Source: DATLGD01 sp035540755
Lineage (GTDB): Bacteria > Actinomycetota > Actinomycetes > Mycobacteriales > SCTD01
DNA: 29,713 nt
Direction: 5' to 3'
NCBI GenBank assembly: GCA_035540755.1
Contig: DATLGD010000198.1
Span: 1 to 29,713, forward strand
Below the pieces are notes generated by a model. It searched no databases. It was not told where the DNA came from and worked only from the letters and a program-made list of their open reading frames with translations. The translations under genes and the position numbers were made by a program. This document shows, one piece after another, positions 14,805 through 22,420 of this stretch. Numbering within the stretch: position 1 is the first letter of the stretch; each line of letters opens with the position of its first letter.

Positions 14805-15543
14805 GGACGCCCGACGGCGCGGCGGCCCGGGCGGCGTCCTGCGAGCCGTCGGCCAGGCGGGCCAGCGGCGGCGTCACGAGCTTGTAGCCGACGTGCCGCA
14901 CCGTGCCGATCAGCTGCTCGTGCTCGGCGCCGAGCTTGGCCCGCAGCCGCCGGACGTGGACGTCGACGGTCCGGGTGCCCCCGTAGTAGTCGTAGCCCCA
15001 GACCTCCTGCAGCAGCTGCGCCCGGGTGAACACGCGGCCCGGGTGCTGGGCGAGGTGCTTGAGGAGCTCGAACTCCTTGAAGGTCAGGTCGAGCGCGCGG
15101 CCGCGCAGGCGGCAGGTGTAGGTGCCCTCGTCGATGGTGAGCTCACCGGCCCGCACCACCCCCGGCTCGCCGGCGGCGGGCGCGCCCACCTGCTCGGCCC
15201 GGCCGGTCGCGAGCCGCAGCCGCGCGTCCACCTCGGCCGGCCCGGCGTTGTCGAGCAGGACGTCGTCGACGCCCCACTCGCTGGTGAGCGCGACCAGGCC
15301 GCCCTCGGTGAGGACCGCCAGCAGCGGCACGGTCAGGCCGGTCGTGCGCAGCAGGCGGCACAGCGAGCGCGCGGCGACGAGGTCGCGGCGGGCGTCGACG
15401 AGCACGGCGTCGGTCGGGGGCGGGTCGAGCAGGGCGCTCGCCTCGGCGGGGGCCACCCGGATGCCGTGGCCGAGCAGGGCGAGCGCCGGCAGCACCTCGG
15501 ACGAGGGCGAGAGGGCGTTGGTCAGCAGGAGCAGGCGTGCCAT
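14788..15543 (-). CDS. glnR: GlnR nitrogen-response regulator
   Basis: The 251-residue orphan response regulator controls nitrogen assimilation genes in actinobacteria. The N-terminal atypical receiver has LLLLTNALSPSSEVLPAL and VLVDARRDLVAARSLCRLL, with the conserved D50 in VLVDAR, and LLAVLTEGGLVAL. It lacks part of the usual acidic pocket, so it is not expected to follow standard phosphorylation. The C-terminal winged helix reads LTFKEFELLKHLAQHPGRVFTR... and RTVDVHVRRLRAKLG. The ATG at 15543 follows GGAGGA. Position near mshD and lmeA matches M. tuberculosis Rv0817c-Rv0819. The last 25 residues are Ala/Pro-rich. Confidence 0.93.
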   Translation of the reverse strand: MARLLLLTNALSPSSEVLPALALLGHGIRVAPAEASALLDPPPTDAVLVDARRDLVAARSLCRLLRTTGLTVPLLAVLTEGGLVALTSEWGVDDVLLDNAGPAEVDARLRLATGRAEQVGAPAAGEPGVVRAGELTIDEGTYTCRLRGRALDLTFKEFELLKHLAQHPGRVFTRAQLLQEVWGYDYYGGTRTVDVHVRRLRAKLGAEHEQLIGTVRHVGYKLVTPPLARLADGSQDAARAAAPSGVPAPRA

Positions 15544-15661
15544 CGGTTCCTCCGCGTCTCGCGCTCCGGGGAACGCGTCGGAGGGGCGCCGTTGCCCCGG
15601 GACGTGCCACGAGGGTAACCGGCGGGCGGCGGGCAGGCCGCGCGGCGGGCAGGATGGACGG

Positions 15662-16459
15662 ATGCACCTGACGACGGCCGACGGCGTGCGCCTGTCCGCC
15701 CGCGTCCTGCCCGGACCGGGCGCGGCCGGCGGGGACGTCTGCATCGTGCTCGCGCACGGGTTCGGCGTCTCGACCTCGCGCGCCTCGGTGCGCGCGGTCG
15801 CGCGGGGGCTGGCGCGGCACGCCACGGTGCTCGCCTACGACGCCCGCGGCCACGGCCTGTCCACCGGCGTCACGACGCTCGGCGACCTCGAGGTGCTCGA
15901 CGTCGACGCCGCCGTCGCCGCGGCCCGGGCGCTCGGCCACGGGCGGGTCGTCACGTGCGGCTGGTCGATGGGTGGCGCCGGCGTCGTCCGGCATGCGGGG
16001 CTGCGCGGCGAGCGGGTCGGCGGTCACCTCCTCGGTCACCCGCCGGACGCCGTGGTCACCGTCAGCGGCACCGCCGGCTGGTCGCAGCGCGCCACCGCGG
16101 CCGGCCCGCTGCGGCGGCTGCACGCCGTCGTCGAGACCCGGCCCGGCCGCGCCTGGGCCCGCACCGTGCTGCGCACCCGGGTCGCGACGAGCGGCTGGGA
16201 CCCGCTCCCGCTGTCACCGCTCGACGTCGTCGGCCGGGTGGCGCCGCTGCCGCTGCTGGTCGTGCACGGCGACCGCGACGCCTACTTCCCGCTCGAGCAC
16301 CCGCGGGCGCTCGCCGCCGCCGCAGAGGATCCGGTCGAGCTGTGGATCGAGCCGGGCTTCGGCCACGCCGAGACCGCCGCCTCCCCGGACCTGCTCGACC
16401 GGCTGGGGCGCCGCGCCGTCGAGCTCGCCGGCTCGGCGGCCGCCCGGAGGTCGGCGTGA
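15662..16459 (+). CDS. Alpha/beta hydrolase
   Basis: The 265-residue protein has the alpha/beta hydrolase layout: oxyanion segment LAHGFG, nucleophile elbow GWSMGG (Ser102), acid in VHGDRDAYFP (probably D206) and His235 in PGFGHAE. No signal peptide is visible, so it is cytoplasmic. The substrate is not readable. The ATG at 15662 has no clear ribosome site, but CAGGAT lies about 6 nt upstream, possibly a -10 of a leaderless message. Its stop overlaps the GTG of the MoaD/ThiS-like gene, so the two are co-translated. Confidence 0.88.
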   Translation: MHLTTADGVRLSARVLPGPGAAGGDVCIVLAHGFGVSTSRASVRAVARGLARHATVLAYDARGHGLSTGVTTLGDLEVLDVDAAVAAARALGHGRVVTCGWSMGGAGVVRHAGLRGERVGGHLLGHPPDAVVTVSGTAGWSQRATAAGPLRRLHAVVETRPGRAWARTVLRTRVATSGWDPLPLSPLDVVGRVAPLPLLVVHGDRDAYFPLEHPRALAAAAEDPVELWIEPGFGHAETAASPDLLDRLGRRAVELAGSAAARRSA

Positions 16460-16704
16460 CGACGCTGCGCTACTTCGCCGGGGCCCGGGCGGCGGCCGGG
16501 ACGTCCACCGAGCAGACCTCGGCGACCACCCTCGCCGAGGCCCTGGACCAGGCCCGCGCCTCGCGCGACCAGCGCTTCGGCGACGTCCTCGCGGTGTGCG
16601 CGCTGCTCGTCGACGGCGCGCCGCTGGGGAGCCGGGACCCCGCCGACGTCCCGCTCGACGGCGTCGAGCTGGTCGACGTGCTGCCGCCGTTCGCCGGCGG
16701 CTGA
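16456..16704 (+). CDS. MoaD/ThiS-family sulfur carrier protein
   Basis: The 82-residue protein has the beta-grasp pattern of sulfur carriers and ends in PPFAGG. The C-terminal Gly-Gly is needed for adenylation and thiocarboxylate formation, and PPxAGG is typical of MoaD. It begins TTLRYFAGARAAAG, like the MoaD N-terminus. The GTG at 16456 follows GGAGG by 5 nt and overlaps the hydrolase stop. No MoaE or MoeB is adjacent, but a rhodanese sulfurtransferase lies 4.7 kb downstream, so a role in molybdopterin or another thiocarboxylate pathway is open. Confidence 0.85.
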   Translation: MTTLRYFAGARAAAGTSTEQTSATTLAEALDQARASRDQRFGDVLAVCALLVDGAPLGSRDPADVPLDGVELVDVLPPFAGG

Positions 16705-16806
16705 GCGGGCGCCCGGCGCCCGTGCGCGGCGCGCGCGTCGGCGGCCGAGCGGGCGCGCGCAGCCCGTGCGCAGGCCGCACGGCGCAGGCTCTGGCACGCT
16801 AGACCG

Positions 16807-17925
16807 ATGACCTCGGGGACGTCTGGCTCGCCGCGCGTGCCGCACGTGCCCGTGGCGGTCCCCGCGCCGCCCAAGGGCGGTGCGCCCGCCGGCAGCCTCC
16901 CGCCGGGCAGCGCGCCCGCCGTCGGCTGGGCGGCCCACGGCCCGCGCGTGGCCGACCGGCCCGAGACCCGCCGGGGCGAGACGGCGTCGCGCCCCGGGTC
17001 GAAGCGGTCGAGGCTCGAGTCGGCGCTCGCCGAGGCCGCGGCCGCCGAGCCGACGACCGCCGAGCTGGCGATCGTCGGGGACCCGGCGCCGGCGCCGTGG
17101 GACGCGCCGCGGGTGCCGCGACCGGCCCGCCGGCAGAACATGCTGCTGCAGGGCGTCGGGCCGGCCGCGGTGGCGCTGGCCCTCACCGGCGCGGCGCTGC
17201 TCGGCACCGTCTGGCTGGCGCTCGCCGTGCTCGTCCTCCAGCTGTTCCTGATCCTCGCCGTCCTGGCGCTCATGGACGCGCCCGCCGCCGGCGGCGCGTT
17301 CCTCGTCGCGGCCGGCGCCGTGGTGGCGGCCGACGTCGCCGTCGTGGTCTTCGACGGCGACATCCGCGGCCTGGCCGGCGTGGTGGCGCTCGCGCTGGTC
17401 GCCTCGCTGCTGCACCAGCTGACCCGCCGCACGCGCAGCCGGGTCACCGAGTCGATGGCCGACACCCTGGTCGCCGTCACCGTCGGCGTGTCCGCCGCCT
17501 GCCTGGTGTCGCTGCGCGAGCTCGAGGGAGGTGAGCAGACGGTGCGGGTGGCGCTGCTCGCCGCCGGCGCCAGCCTGCTGGCCGCGCGCATCGGCGACCG
17601 CCTCGCCTCCCGGCCGATGCTGGCCATCGGCTCCACCCGCGGCTGGCCCGGCCTGCTGCTCGGCCTGGGCGCCGGTGTGGCCGCCGCCGTCCTCGTCGCC
17701 GGCGACGACGGGGTCGTCGTCGGCAGCCAGGCGGCCCTGCTCGGCCTGGTCTGCGCGGCGACCGTGGCCGCCGCCGACCTCGCCGTCGACCTGGGCGCGG
17801 CCGAGCTGCGCGCCGGCCGCCGCGACGCCCGCCGGGTCGAGGCGCTCAAGCCGTCGAACCTGCTGCTGCCGTTCGCCCTGCTGGGGCCGATCTCGCTGGT
17901 GGCCGGACAGCTGGTCCTCGGCTGA
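16807..17925 (+). CDS. Multi-pass membrane protein of unknown function
   Basis: The 372-residue protein has a long Pro/Ala-rich, probably disordered N-terminus (about 1-115) followed by seven or eight hydrophobic segments. The C-terminal part (DLAVDLGAAELRAGRRDARRVEALKP, then a last membrane segment) is faintly like the end of CdsA-type cytidylyltransferases, but the catalytic Asp motifs are not there, so I do not assign that function. It ends 4 bp before lmeA, so the two are probably co-transcribed and it may act in lipid or lipoglycan handling. No ribosome site is visible before the ATG. Confidence 0.8.
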   Translation: MTSGTSGSPRVPHVPVAVPAPPKGGAPAGSLPPGSAPAVGWAAHGPRVADRPETRRGETASRPGSKRSRLESALAEAAAAEPTTAELAIVGDPAPAPWDAPRVPRPARRQNMLLQGVGPAAVALALTGAALLGTVWLALAVLVLQLFLILAVLALMDAPAAGGAFLVAAGAVVAADVAVVVFDGDIRGLAGVVALALVASLLHQLTRRTRSRVTESMADTLVAVTVGVSAACLVSLRELEGGEQTVRVALLAAGASLLAARIGDRLASRPMLAIGSTRGWPGLLLGLGAGVAAAVLVAGDDGVVVGSQAALLGLVCAATVAAADLAVDLGAAELRAGRRDARRVEALKPSNLLLPFALLGPISLVAGQLVLG

Positions 17926-17929
17926 TCTG

Positions 17930-18634
17930 GTGCGCGCTCTGACCAGGCTGGTCGTCGTCCTGCTGCTGCTCGCCCTCGGGCTGGTCGTCGCCGACCGGTT
18001 CGCCGCCCGGCAGGTCGAGCAGGCGGTGGCGACCCGCCTGGCCGAGGCCGGGGAGCTGACCGCGCCGCCGGAGGTGGACGTGCGCGGCACGCCGTTCCTT
18101 CCCCAGGCCGTGCGCGGGCGCTACGAGGACGTCGTCGTGCGGGTCGACGCCGTGCAGGTCGGCAGCCTGCAGCTGCGCGGCTTCGTCGCGCAGCTGCAGG
18201 GGGTGCAGGTCCCGCTGCGCGACGCCGTCGCCGGCGAGGTCGTGGAGGTGCCGGTCGACGCGCTGACCGCCCGGGCCGTGCTGACCTACGCCGACCTCAG
18301 CGCCGTCGTCGCCGACCGCGGTCTGCGCGTCTCGCCGGCCGGCGACGGACGGGTCCGGGTCACCGGCAGCGTGCAGGTGCTCGGCCAGACGCTGGAGGCC
18401 ACGGCGGTCTCGCGGGCCGAGCTGGAGGGGCGGACCGTCGTCGTCACGGCCGAGCGGTTCGAGGTGGGCAGCTCGCTGGCCGACTCCGTGCTGTCGGCCG
18501 CGCTCGGCGACCGGCTCGACCTCCGCGTCGAGCTCGCCCCGCTGCCGTTCGGCCTCGAGCTCACCAGCCTGCGGCCCGGTGGCGACGGCGTCGTCCTGCA
18601 GGCCCGCTCCGACGGCGCCGTCCTCGCACCCTGA
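17930..18634 (+). CDS. lmeA: LmeA-like DUF2993 envelope protein
   Basis: The 234-residue protein has an N-terminal signal or anchor (LVVVLLLLALGLVVA), then the DUF2993 domain to the C-terminus: FAARQVEQAVATRLAEAG, VDVRGTPFLPQAVRGRYEDV, LTYADLSAVVADRGLRV and a final LPFGLELTSLRPGGDGVVL. In mycobacteria the DUF2993 protein next to glnR (Rv0817c, LmeA) acts outside the membrane in lipomannan mannan elongation. The synteny supports orthology. The GTG at 17930 comes 4 bp after the stop of the preceding membrane protein. No frame damage is seen. Confidence 0.85.
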   Translation: MRALTRLVVVLLLLALGLVVADRFAARQVEQAVATRLAEAGELTAPPEVDVRGTPFLPQAVRGRYEDVVVRVDAVQVGSLQLRGFVAQLQGVQVPLRDAVAGEVVEVPVDALTARAVLTYADLSAVVADRGLRVSPAGDGRVRVTGSVQVLGQTLEATAVSRAELEGRTVVVTAERFEVGSSLADSVLSAALGDRLDLRVELAPLPFGLELTSLRPGGDGVVLQARSDGAVLAP

Positions 18635-18694
18635 CCGGCCCGGACGCGCTTCCCCTCGCTCGTGTCGTGCGGTGGCCCCGGATCGGCCCCGTCT

Positions 18695-18722
18695 GTCGCC
18701 ACACCGGCGGGGTAGGGGGTGC
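18695..18722 (+). repeat. Half-copy of the palindromic repeat left of the AbiEi-type gene
   Basis: GTCGCCACA (18695-18703), nine bases, then TAG is the same arrangement as at 19966-19986. 17 of the first 21 bases match. It lies upstream of the AbiEi-type gene, while fuller palindromic copies lie at its 3' end. The matching right half of the palindrome is not evident here. Confidence 0.45.
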
Positions 18723-18818
18723 GGCATGCGGACGCCGTCCGCGCAAGCCCGGCTCCGCCGTCCGTGGACATGTGGACGAGCGAGGCCCGCCCACGGTCGG
18801 CGGCCGCAGCATGCGGTC

Positions 18819-19901
18819 GTGCACGACGACGCCGCCCAGCCGGCCCCGATCGACGCCGCCCGTGCCTTGATGCGGAGTCGGGGCGGCGTGCTGACCCGCC
18901 GTCAGGCCCTGTCGACCGGTCTGCGGCCGGCCGAGCTGCGGACCCTCCTGCGTCGCGGCGAGTGGCAGGTCGTCCGCCGCGGGATCTACGCCGACGCCGC
19001 TGCAGCGGCCCCCGACCGCGGCGCGGCGCACGCGGTGGAGGTCGCGGCCCGGCAGCGGTCCCGCACCGGGCGGCATGCTGCGAGCCACCGCTCCGCGGCG
19101 CTCGTGCTCGGCATCCCGCTGCTGGGCCCGCCCCCACGGCAGCCGCAGCTGGTGCGTGCACCCGAGCCGGGTCGCGCGCGCGACGTCGCCAAGGCCGGCG
19201 GGCTGCACGTGGCGAGGCTCGAGGCCGACGAGGTCGTGACCTGCCGCGGTGTCGTGGTGACGTCCCCGGCACGCACCGTCTGCGACCTCGCCCGCACCTC
19301 GCCGTTCCGCGAGGGAGTCATCGCCGCCGACGCCGTGCTGCACGCCGGGCTCCCGCGGCAGGAGCTGGAGGCCATGGCGAAGCGCTGTGCGGCCTGGCCG
19401 GGCGCCCGGCGGATGCTCCGCGTGGTCGCCTTCGCGGACGAGCGGGCCGAGTCGCCGCTCGAGTCACTGGACCGCGTCGCCTTCGCCGAGCACGGGCTGC
19501 CGGTGCCGCTGACGCAGGTGGACGTCTACGCACCGTCCGGCGACTGGCTGGCGCGCACCGACTTCCTCTTCGAGGCGGAGCGGACCGCCGTCGAGCCCGA
19601 CGGCATGGCGAAGTACCGCCTGGTGCGCGGGCAGCCGCTGCCGGCCTGGGCCGAGGACGCGCTGGTGAGGGAGAAGCAGCGGGAATCCGGCCTGCGGAGG
19701 TGTGGACTGGAGGTGGTGCGCAACGACTGGGACGAGGCGTTCCGGCGGCCGCAGGACCTGGCCGCCCGGGTGCGTCAGCAGTTCGGCTTCGCGGCGCGCT
19801 TCCCGCCCGTGCCGGGAGTCCGCTTCGTGCAGGCCCCGGTCAGACGCCGGGGCCCGCTGACCTGGCCGCTGGACGCCGCGGGCGCCACAGCGAGGGGGTA
19901 G
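18819..19901 (+). CDS. AbiEi-antitoxin-domain protein with DUF559-type nuclease fold
   Basis: The product is about 360 residues. The N-terminus (about 10-60: IDAARALMRSRGGVLTRRQA... then GEWQVVRRGIYA) is the winged-helix domain of AbiEi-type antitoxins. The C-terminal part has the layout of Vsr/DUF559-like PD-(D/E)xK nucleases: ESPLES near 212, TDFLF near 247 and VEPDGMAKY near 258. The Asp, Glu and Lys positions are retained. Such solitary proteins are numerous in actinobacteria and no AbiEii toxin is adjacent. The start is uncertain: GTG 18819 gives the usual short lead before the domain; ATG 18726 follows a GGGGG stretch but adds 31 residues of low-quality sequence. The stop codon lies inside a palindromic repeat. 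The gene separates lmeA from the thioredoxin gene, which are adjacent in M. tuberculosis. Confidence 0.8.
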   Translation: MHDDAAQPAPIDAARALMRSRGGVLTRRQALSTGLRPAELRTLLRRGEWQVVRRGIYADAAAAAPDRGAAHAVEVAARQRSRTGRHAASHRSAALVLGIPLLGPPPRQPQLVRAPEPGRARDVAKAGGLHVARLEADEVVTCRGVVVTSPARTVCDLARTSPFREGVIAADAVLHAGLPRQELEAMAKRCAAWPGARRMLRVVAFADERAESPLESLDRVAFAEHGLPVPLTQVDVYAPSGDWLARTDFLFEAERTAVEPDGMAKYRLVRGQPLPAWAEDALVREKQRESGLRRCGLEVVRNDWDEAFRRPQDLAARVRQQFGFAARFPPVPGVRFVQAPVRRRGPLTWPLDAAGATARG

Positions 19902-20022
19902 CGCCCCGCTCACGCCTGGCTCCCCCGCGCGTGTGGCGACGCGCGGCGGCTCTGCCAGCCTCCGAGTCGCCACAGCGCGGGGGTAGCGCCCGCTCCGCGC
20001 CGGCATCCCCCTCGGTGTGGCG
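19883..20022. repeat. Two tandem palindromic elements at the 3' end of the AbiEi-type gene
   Basis: Copy 1 (19883-19938) and copy 2 (19968-20022) both begin CGCCACAGCG followed by a G-run and TAGCGCC, and both end with a C-run and GTGTGGCG. The two ends of each copy are inverted repeats of one another. Copy 1 contains the last codons and stop of the AbiEi-type gene. The copies are 85 bp apart start to start. Confidence 0.75.
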
Positions 20023-20062
20023 AGCCGGGAAGCGCGCCGGGCGGTCCAGCGTTCGGACGAGC

Positions 20063-20560
20063 ATGACCGGTGTGTGGGTGCTCCTCGGGGTGCTCGTGCT
20101 GTGCACGGCCTTCGGGCTGGTGCACCGGAGCAGGAGCGGCCGGCTGCGCGCGGAGCCACCGACCAGCAGGCGGGCCCCGCAGGCACGGGGCCTGCAGACG
20201 CTGGCGCAGGCCGAGGCCACGCAGCCGCACGCGGTCGAGGAGGGGCCCGGCCTGCACGACGTGCTCGCCTCCCTCGGCGAGATGCCGGGCGACCGGGCGA
20301 CGCTGCTGCAGTTCTCCTCCGCGTTCTGCGCCCCCTGCCGGGCCACCCGGCGGATCCTCACCGACGTCGCCGAGCTCGTCCCCGGCGTGCGGCACGTGGA
20401 GGTCGACGCCGAGAAGCACCTCGACGTCGTCCGCCGGCTCGGCATCCGCACGACGCCGACGACGCTCGTCCTCGACGCCGACGCACGGGTCACCGCCCGG
20501 GCGGCGGGGCAGCCGCGCAGGGCTGAGGTGCTCGCCGCGCTCGGGAACGCTGTACCGTGA
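20063..20560 (+). CDS. Membrane-anchored thioredoxin-family protein (ThiX-like)
   Basis: The 165-residue protein has an N-terminal membrane segment (about 3-20), a charged linker, and a thioredoxin fold from about residue 62. The redox pair is C89-A-P-C92 in FCAPCRATRR, and the cis-proline is in IRTTPTTLVLD. It corresponds by position to ThiX (Rv0816c) of M. tuberculosis, next to the sulfurtransferase genes. The ATG at 20063 follows GGACGA. Its last bases carry the probable -10 of the next leader peptide (TACCGT, 20553-20558). Expected role: thiol-disulfide exchange at the outer face of the membrane; the partner is unknown. Confidence 0.87.
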   Translation: MTGVWVLLGVLVLCTAFGLVHRSRSGRLRAEPPTSRRAPQARGLQTLAQAEATQPHAVEEGPGLHDVLASLGEMPGDRATLLQFSSAFCAPCRATRRILTDVAELVPGVRHVEVDAEKHLDVVRRLGIRTTPTTLVLDADARVTARAAGQPRRAEVLAALGNAVP

Positions 20561-20565
20561 CCGGC

Positions 20566-20640
20566 ATGCAGCCCTTGCTCGTCAAGCGCCGCGCGGTGGA
20601 CTTCTGCCGCGTGGGCAGCTGCCTGTGTCCGTCCTGCTGA
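20566..20640 (+). CDS. Polycysteine leader peptide (24 residues)
   Basis: A 24-residue reading frame begins MQPLLVKRRAVDFCRV and ends with four cysteines among its last six to eleven residues (GSCLCPSC; one more Cys at 14). The VKRR.VD..RV.S.LC pattern is that of actinobacterial leader peptides upstream of sulfur genes. In mycobacteria, leaderless polycysteine short ORFs before cysA2-type operons act as cysteine-responsive attenuators: ribosomes slow at the Cys codons when cysteine is scarce and the downstream ribosome site is freed. Here the ATG is 7 nt after a TACCGT -10-like hexamer, so it is probably leaderless too. The DUF4395-sulfurtransferase-sseC operon starts 49 bp downstream. Confidence 0.85.
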   Translation: MQPLLVKRRAVDFCRVGSCLCPSC

Positions 20641-20658
20641 GCGTCTGAAGAGCCCTGC

Positions 20659-20683
20659 TCCTTCCGTCCAGTCAGGCAAGGAC
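20659..20683 (+). promoter_or_regulatory. Possible anti-Shine-Dalgarno hairpin after the leader peptide
   Basis: TCCTT at 20659-20663 can pair with AAGGA at 20678-20682, the ribosome site of the DUF4395 gene, leaving a 14-nt loop. This matches an attenuator in which the downstream site is hidden unless the ribosome stalls on the cysteine codons. The stem is only 5 bp, so the exact structure is uncertain. Confidence 0.5.
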
Positions 20684-20689
20684 CCACAC

Positions 20690-21118
20690 ATGATCGACCC
20701 GAGAGGGCCGCGCCTCGGCGCGGCTGTCACCACGATCGTCCTCGCGCTCGTCCTGGTCACCGGCGCCTGGCAGCTGCTGGCGCTGCAGGCCGTCGTGTTC
20801 GCGCTCGGCGCCCTCGACCGGAGCCCGTACGCGGTGCTCTACCGGCGCGTCGTCCGGCCGCGGCTCGCCCCGCCGGCCGAGCTCGAGGACGCCGCACCGC
20901 CCCGCTTCGCCCAGACGGTGGGGCTGGCCTTCGCGCTGGTCGGCGTCCTCGCCGCCGTCGCCGGCCTGACCGCCGTCTTCTACGTCGCCACCGCCGCAGC
21001 CCTCGCCGCGGCCTTCCTCAACGCCGCCTTCGGCTTCTGCCTGGGCTGCGAGATGTACCTGACCTACCGGCGAGTCATCGGCCGCCGCGCCACCACACGA
21101 GAAGGAGCTACCGCATGA
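20690..21118 (+). CDS. DUF4395 membrane protein
   Basis: The 142-residue protein has four hydrophobic segments (about 9-24, 26-43, 74-94, 96-115) and the DUF4395 pattern including the loop LDRSPYAVLYRRVVRPRL and the C-terminal FGFCLGCEMYLTYRR with a CLGC cysteine pair. The family commonly precedes rhodanese and SseC genes in actinobacteria, but its function is not known. The cysteine pair facing a membrane edge suggests handling of sulfur or redox equivalents; that is inference. The ATG at 20690 follows AAGGA. Its stop overlaps the sulfurtransferase ATG (ATGA). Confidence 0.85.
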   Translation: MIDPRGPRLGAAVTTIVLALVLVTGAWQLLALQAVVFALGALDRSPYAVLYRRVVRPRLAPPAELEDAAPPRFAQTVGLAFALVGVLAAVAGLTAVFYVATAAALAAAFLNAAFGFCLGCEMYLTYRRVIGRRATTREGATA

Positions 21119-21948
21119 GCCGCACCGACGTGCTCGTCGACGCCGACTGGGTCGAGGCCCACCTGGACGACCCGAAGGTGGTCCTGGTGGAGGTCGACGA
21201 GGACGTGTCGGCCTACGACCGCGGGCACATCCAGGGCGCCGTGCGCCTGGACTGGAAGACCGAGCTGCAGGACCAGGTCCGCCGCGACTTCGTGGACAAG
21301 GACCAGTTCGAGCAGCTGCTCAGCCAGAAGGGCATCGGCAACGACGACACCGTCGTGCTCTACGGCGGCAACAACAACTGGTTCGCCGCCTACGCCTACT
21401 GGTACTTCACGCTCTACGGCCACGCGGACGTCAAGCTCATGGACGGCGGTCGCAAGAAGTGGGAGCTCGACGGGCGCGAGCTCTCCGACGAGGTGCCCAG
21501 CCGCGAGAAGACGCAGTACACGGCGCAGGAGCAGGACAAGACCATCCGCGCCTTCCGCGACGAGGTCGTCGACGCGATCGGCAGCAAGAACCTCGTCGAC
21601 GTCCGCAGCCCGGACGAGTTCAGCGGCAAGCTGTCCGCGCCGGCGCACCTGCCGCAGGAGCAGGCGCAGGTCAACGGCCACATCCCCACGGCCATCAACA
21701 TCCCGTGGAGCAAGCTGGCCAACGACGACGGCACGTTCAAGTCCGACGACGAGATCCGCAAGATCTACGCCGACGCCGGGCTCGACACCTCGAAGCCGAC
21801 CATCGCCTACTGCCGCATCGGCGAGCGCTCCTCGCACAGCTGGTTCGCGCTGCGCGAGCTGCTCGGCGAGCAGGACGTCAAGAACTACGACGGCTCCTGG
21901 ACCGAGTACGGCTCGCTGGTCGGCGTGCCGGTCGAGAAGGACGTCTGA
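21115..21948 (+). CDS. Rhodanese-type thiosulfate sulfurtransferase (CysA/SseA family)
   Basis: The 277-residue protein contains two rhodanese domains, the usual length for this family. The N-terminal inactive domain has YDRGHIQGAVRLDW. The C-terminal domain carries catalytic C233 in YCRIGERSSHSWF. It transfers sulfane sulfur from thiosulfate or persulfide to an acceptor. The family member in M. tuberculosis at this position is CysA2 (Rv0815c), encoded with SseC. It is tied to its neighbours by an ATGA overlap upstream and a TGATG overlap downstream, and is probably controlled by the cysteine leader peptide at 20566. Confidence 0.95.
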   Translation: MSRTDVLVDADWVEAHLDDPKVVLVEVDEDVSAYDRGHIQGAVRLDWKTELQDQVRRDFVDKDQFEQLLSQKGIGNDDTVVLYGGNNNWFAAYAYWYFTLYGHADVKLMDGGRKKWELDGRELSDEVPSREKTQYTAQEQDKTIRAFRDEVVDAIGSKNLVDVRSPDEFSGKLSAPAHLPQEQAQVNGHIPTAINIPWSKLANDDGTFKSDDEIRKIYADAGLDTSKPTIAYCRIGERSSHSWFALRELLGEQDVKNYDGSWTEYGSLVGVPVEKDV

Positions 21949-22247
21949 TGTGTGCCGCGCCTGACCAGGACACGCTGCCCGCGCTCGAGGTCGGCAAGGG
22001 CGAGGCCGTCGTGCACGGCACCGTCCGCCGCGGCGGCGAGGGCGTGCCGGGCGCCTACGTCCGGCTGCTCGACGGCACCGGCGAGTTCACCGCCGAGGTG
22101 CAGACGTCGGCGACCGGCTACTTCCGCTTCTACGCCGCCGCCGGCGACTGGACGCTGCGGGCGCTCGCGCCGGGGACGTCCGTCGACGTCGCCGTGACGG
22201 CGGCGCAGGGCGAGGCGGTCGAGGCGACGGTCGAGATCCCGGCCTAG
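21948..22247 (+). CDS. sseC: SseC-like DUF1416 protein
   Basis: The 99-residue protein has the DUF1416 beta-sandwich pattern (VVHGTVRRGGEGVPGAYVRLLD, TSATGYFRFYAAAGDWTLRALAPG). It is nearly always encoded with the rhodanese sulfurtransferase and is thought to support sulfur metabolism; its exact role is unknown. The start overlaps the upstream stop by one base (TGATG). It ends the operon: a strong hairpin follows 30 bp downstream. Confidence 0.9.
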   Translation: MCAAPDQDTLPALEVGKGEAVVHGTVRRGGEGVPGAYVRLLDGTGEFTAEVQTSATGYFRFYAAAGDWTLRALAPGTSVDVAVTAAQGEAVEATVEIPA

Positions 22248-22276
22248 GCACTGCGCACCGCTCCGGCGGCTGCACC

Positions 22277-22310
22277 CGACAGGCTCGGCCCCCACGGGCC
22301 GGGCCTGTCG
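22277..22310 (+). terminator. Strong hairpin terminator after sseC
   Basis: A 15-bp stem (22277-22291 with 22296-22310, one G-T pair) closes on the 4-nt loop CCAC. It starts 30 bp after the sseC stop and has no T-tract. Confidence 0.8.
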
Positions 22311-22420
22311 CGTGCACGGGTCCGGGAACGTCGGGCAGTCTCGCTGCAGGCACCGGACTACCCGGCCGATGCACGTCGGCAGGTGCAGGACCGCAGGTGC
22401 GAGACGGCGGGAGGTGGACG

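Noticed and set aside
16807..17925. Assignment as phosphatidate cytidylyltransferase (CdsA).
   Set aside because: The C-terminal similarity is faint and the catalytic Asp/Lys signature is not visible.
18819..19901. Complete type IV toxin-antitoxin pair.
   Set aside because: Only the AbiEi-like protein is present; the neighbours are lmeA and a thioredoxin, with no nucleotidyltransferase toxin.
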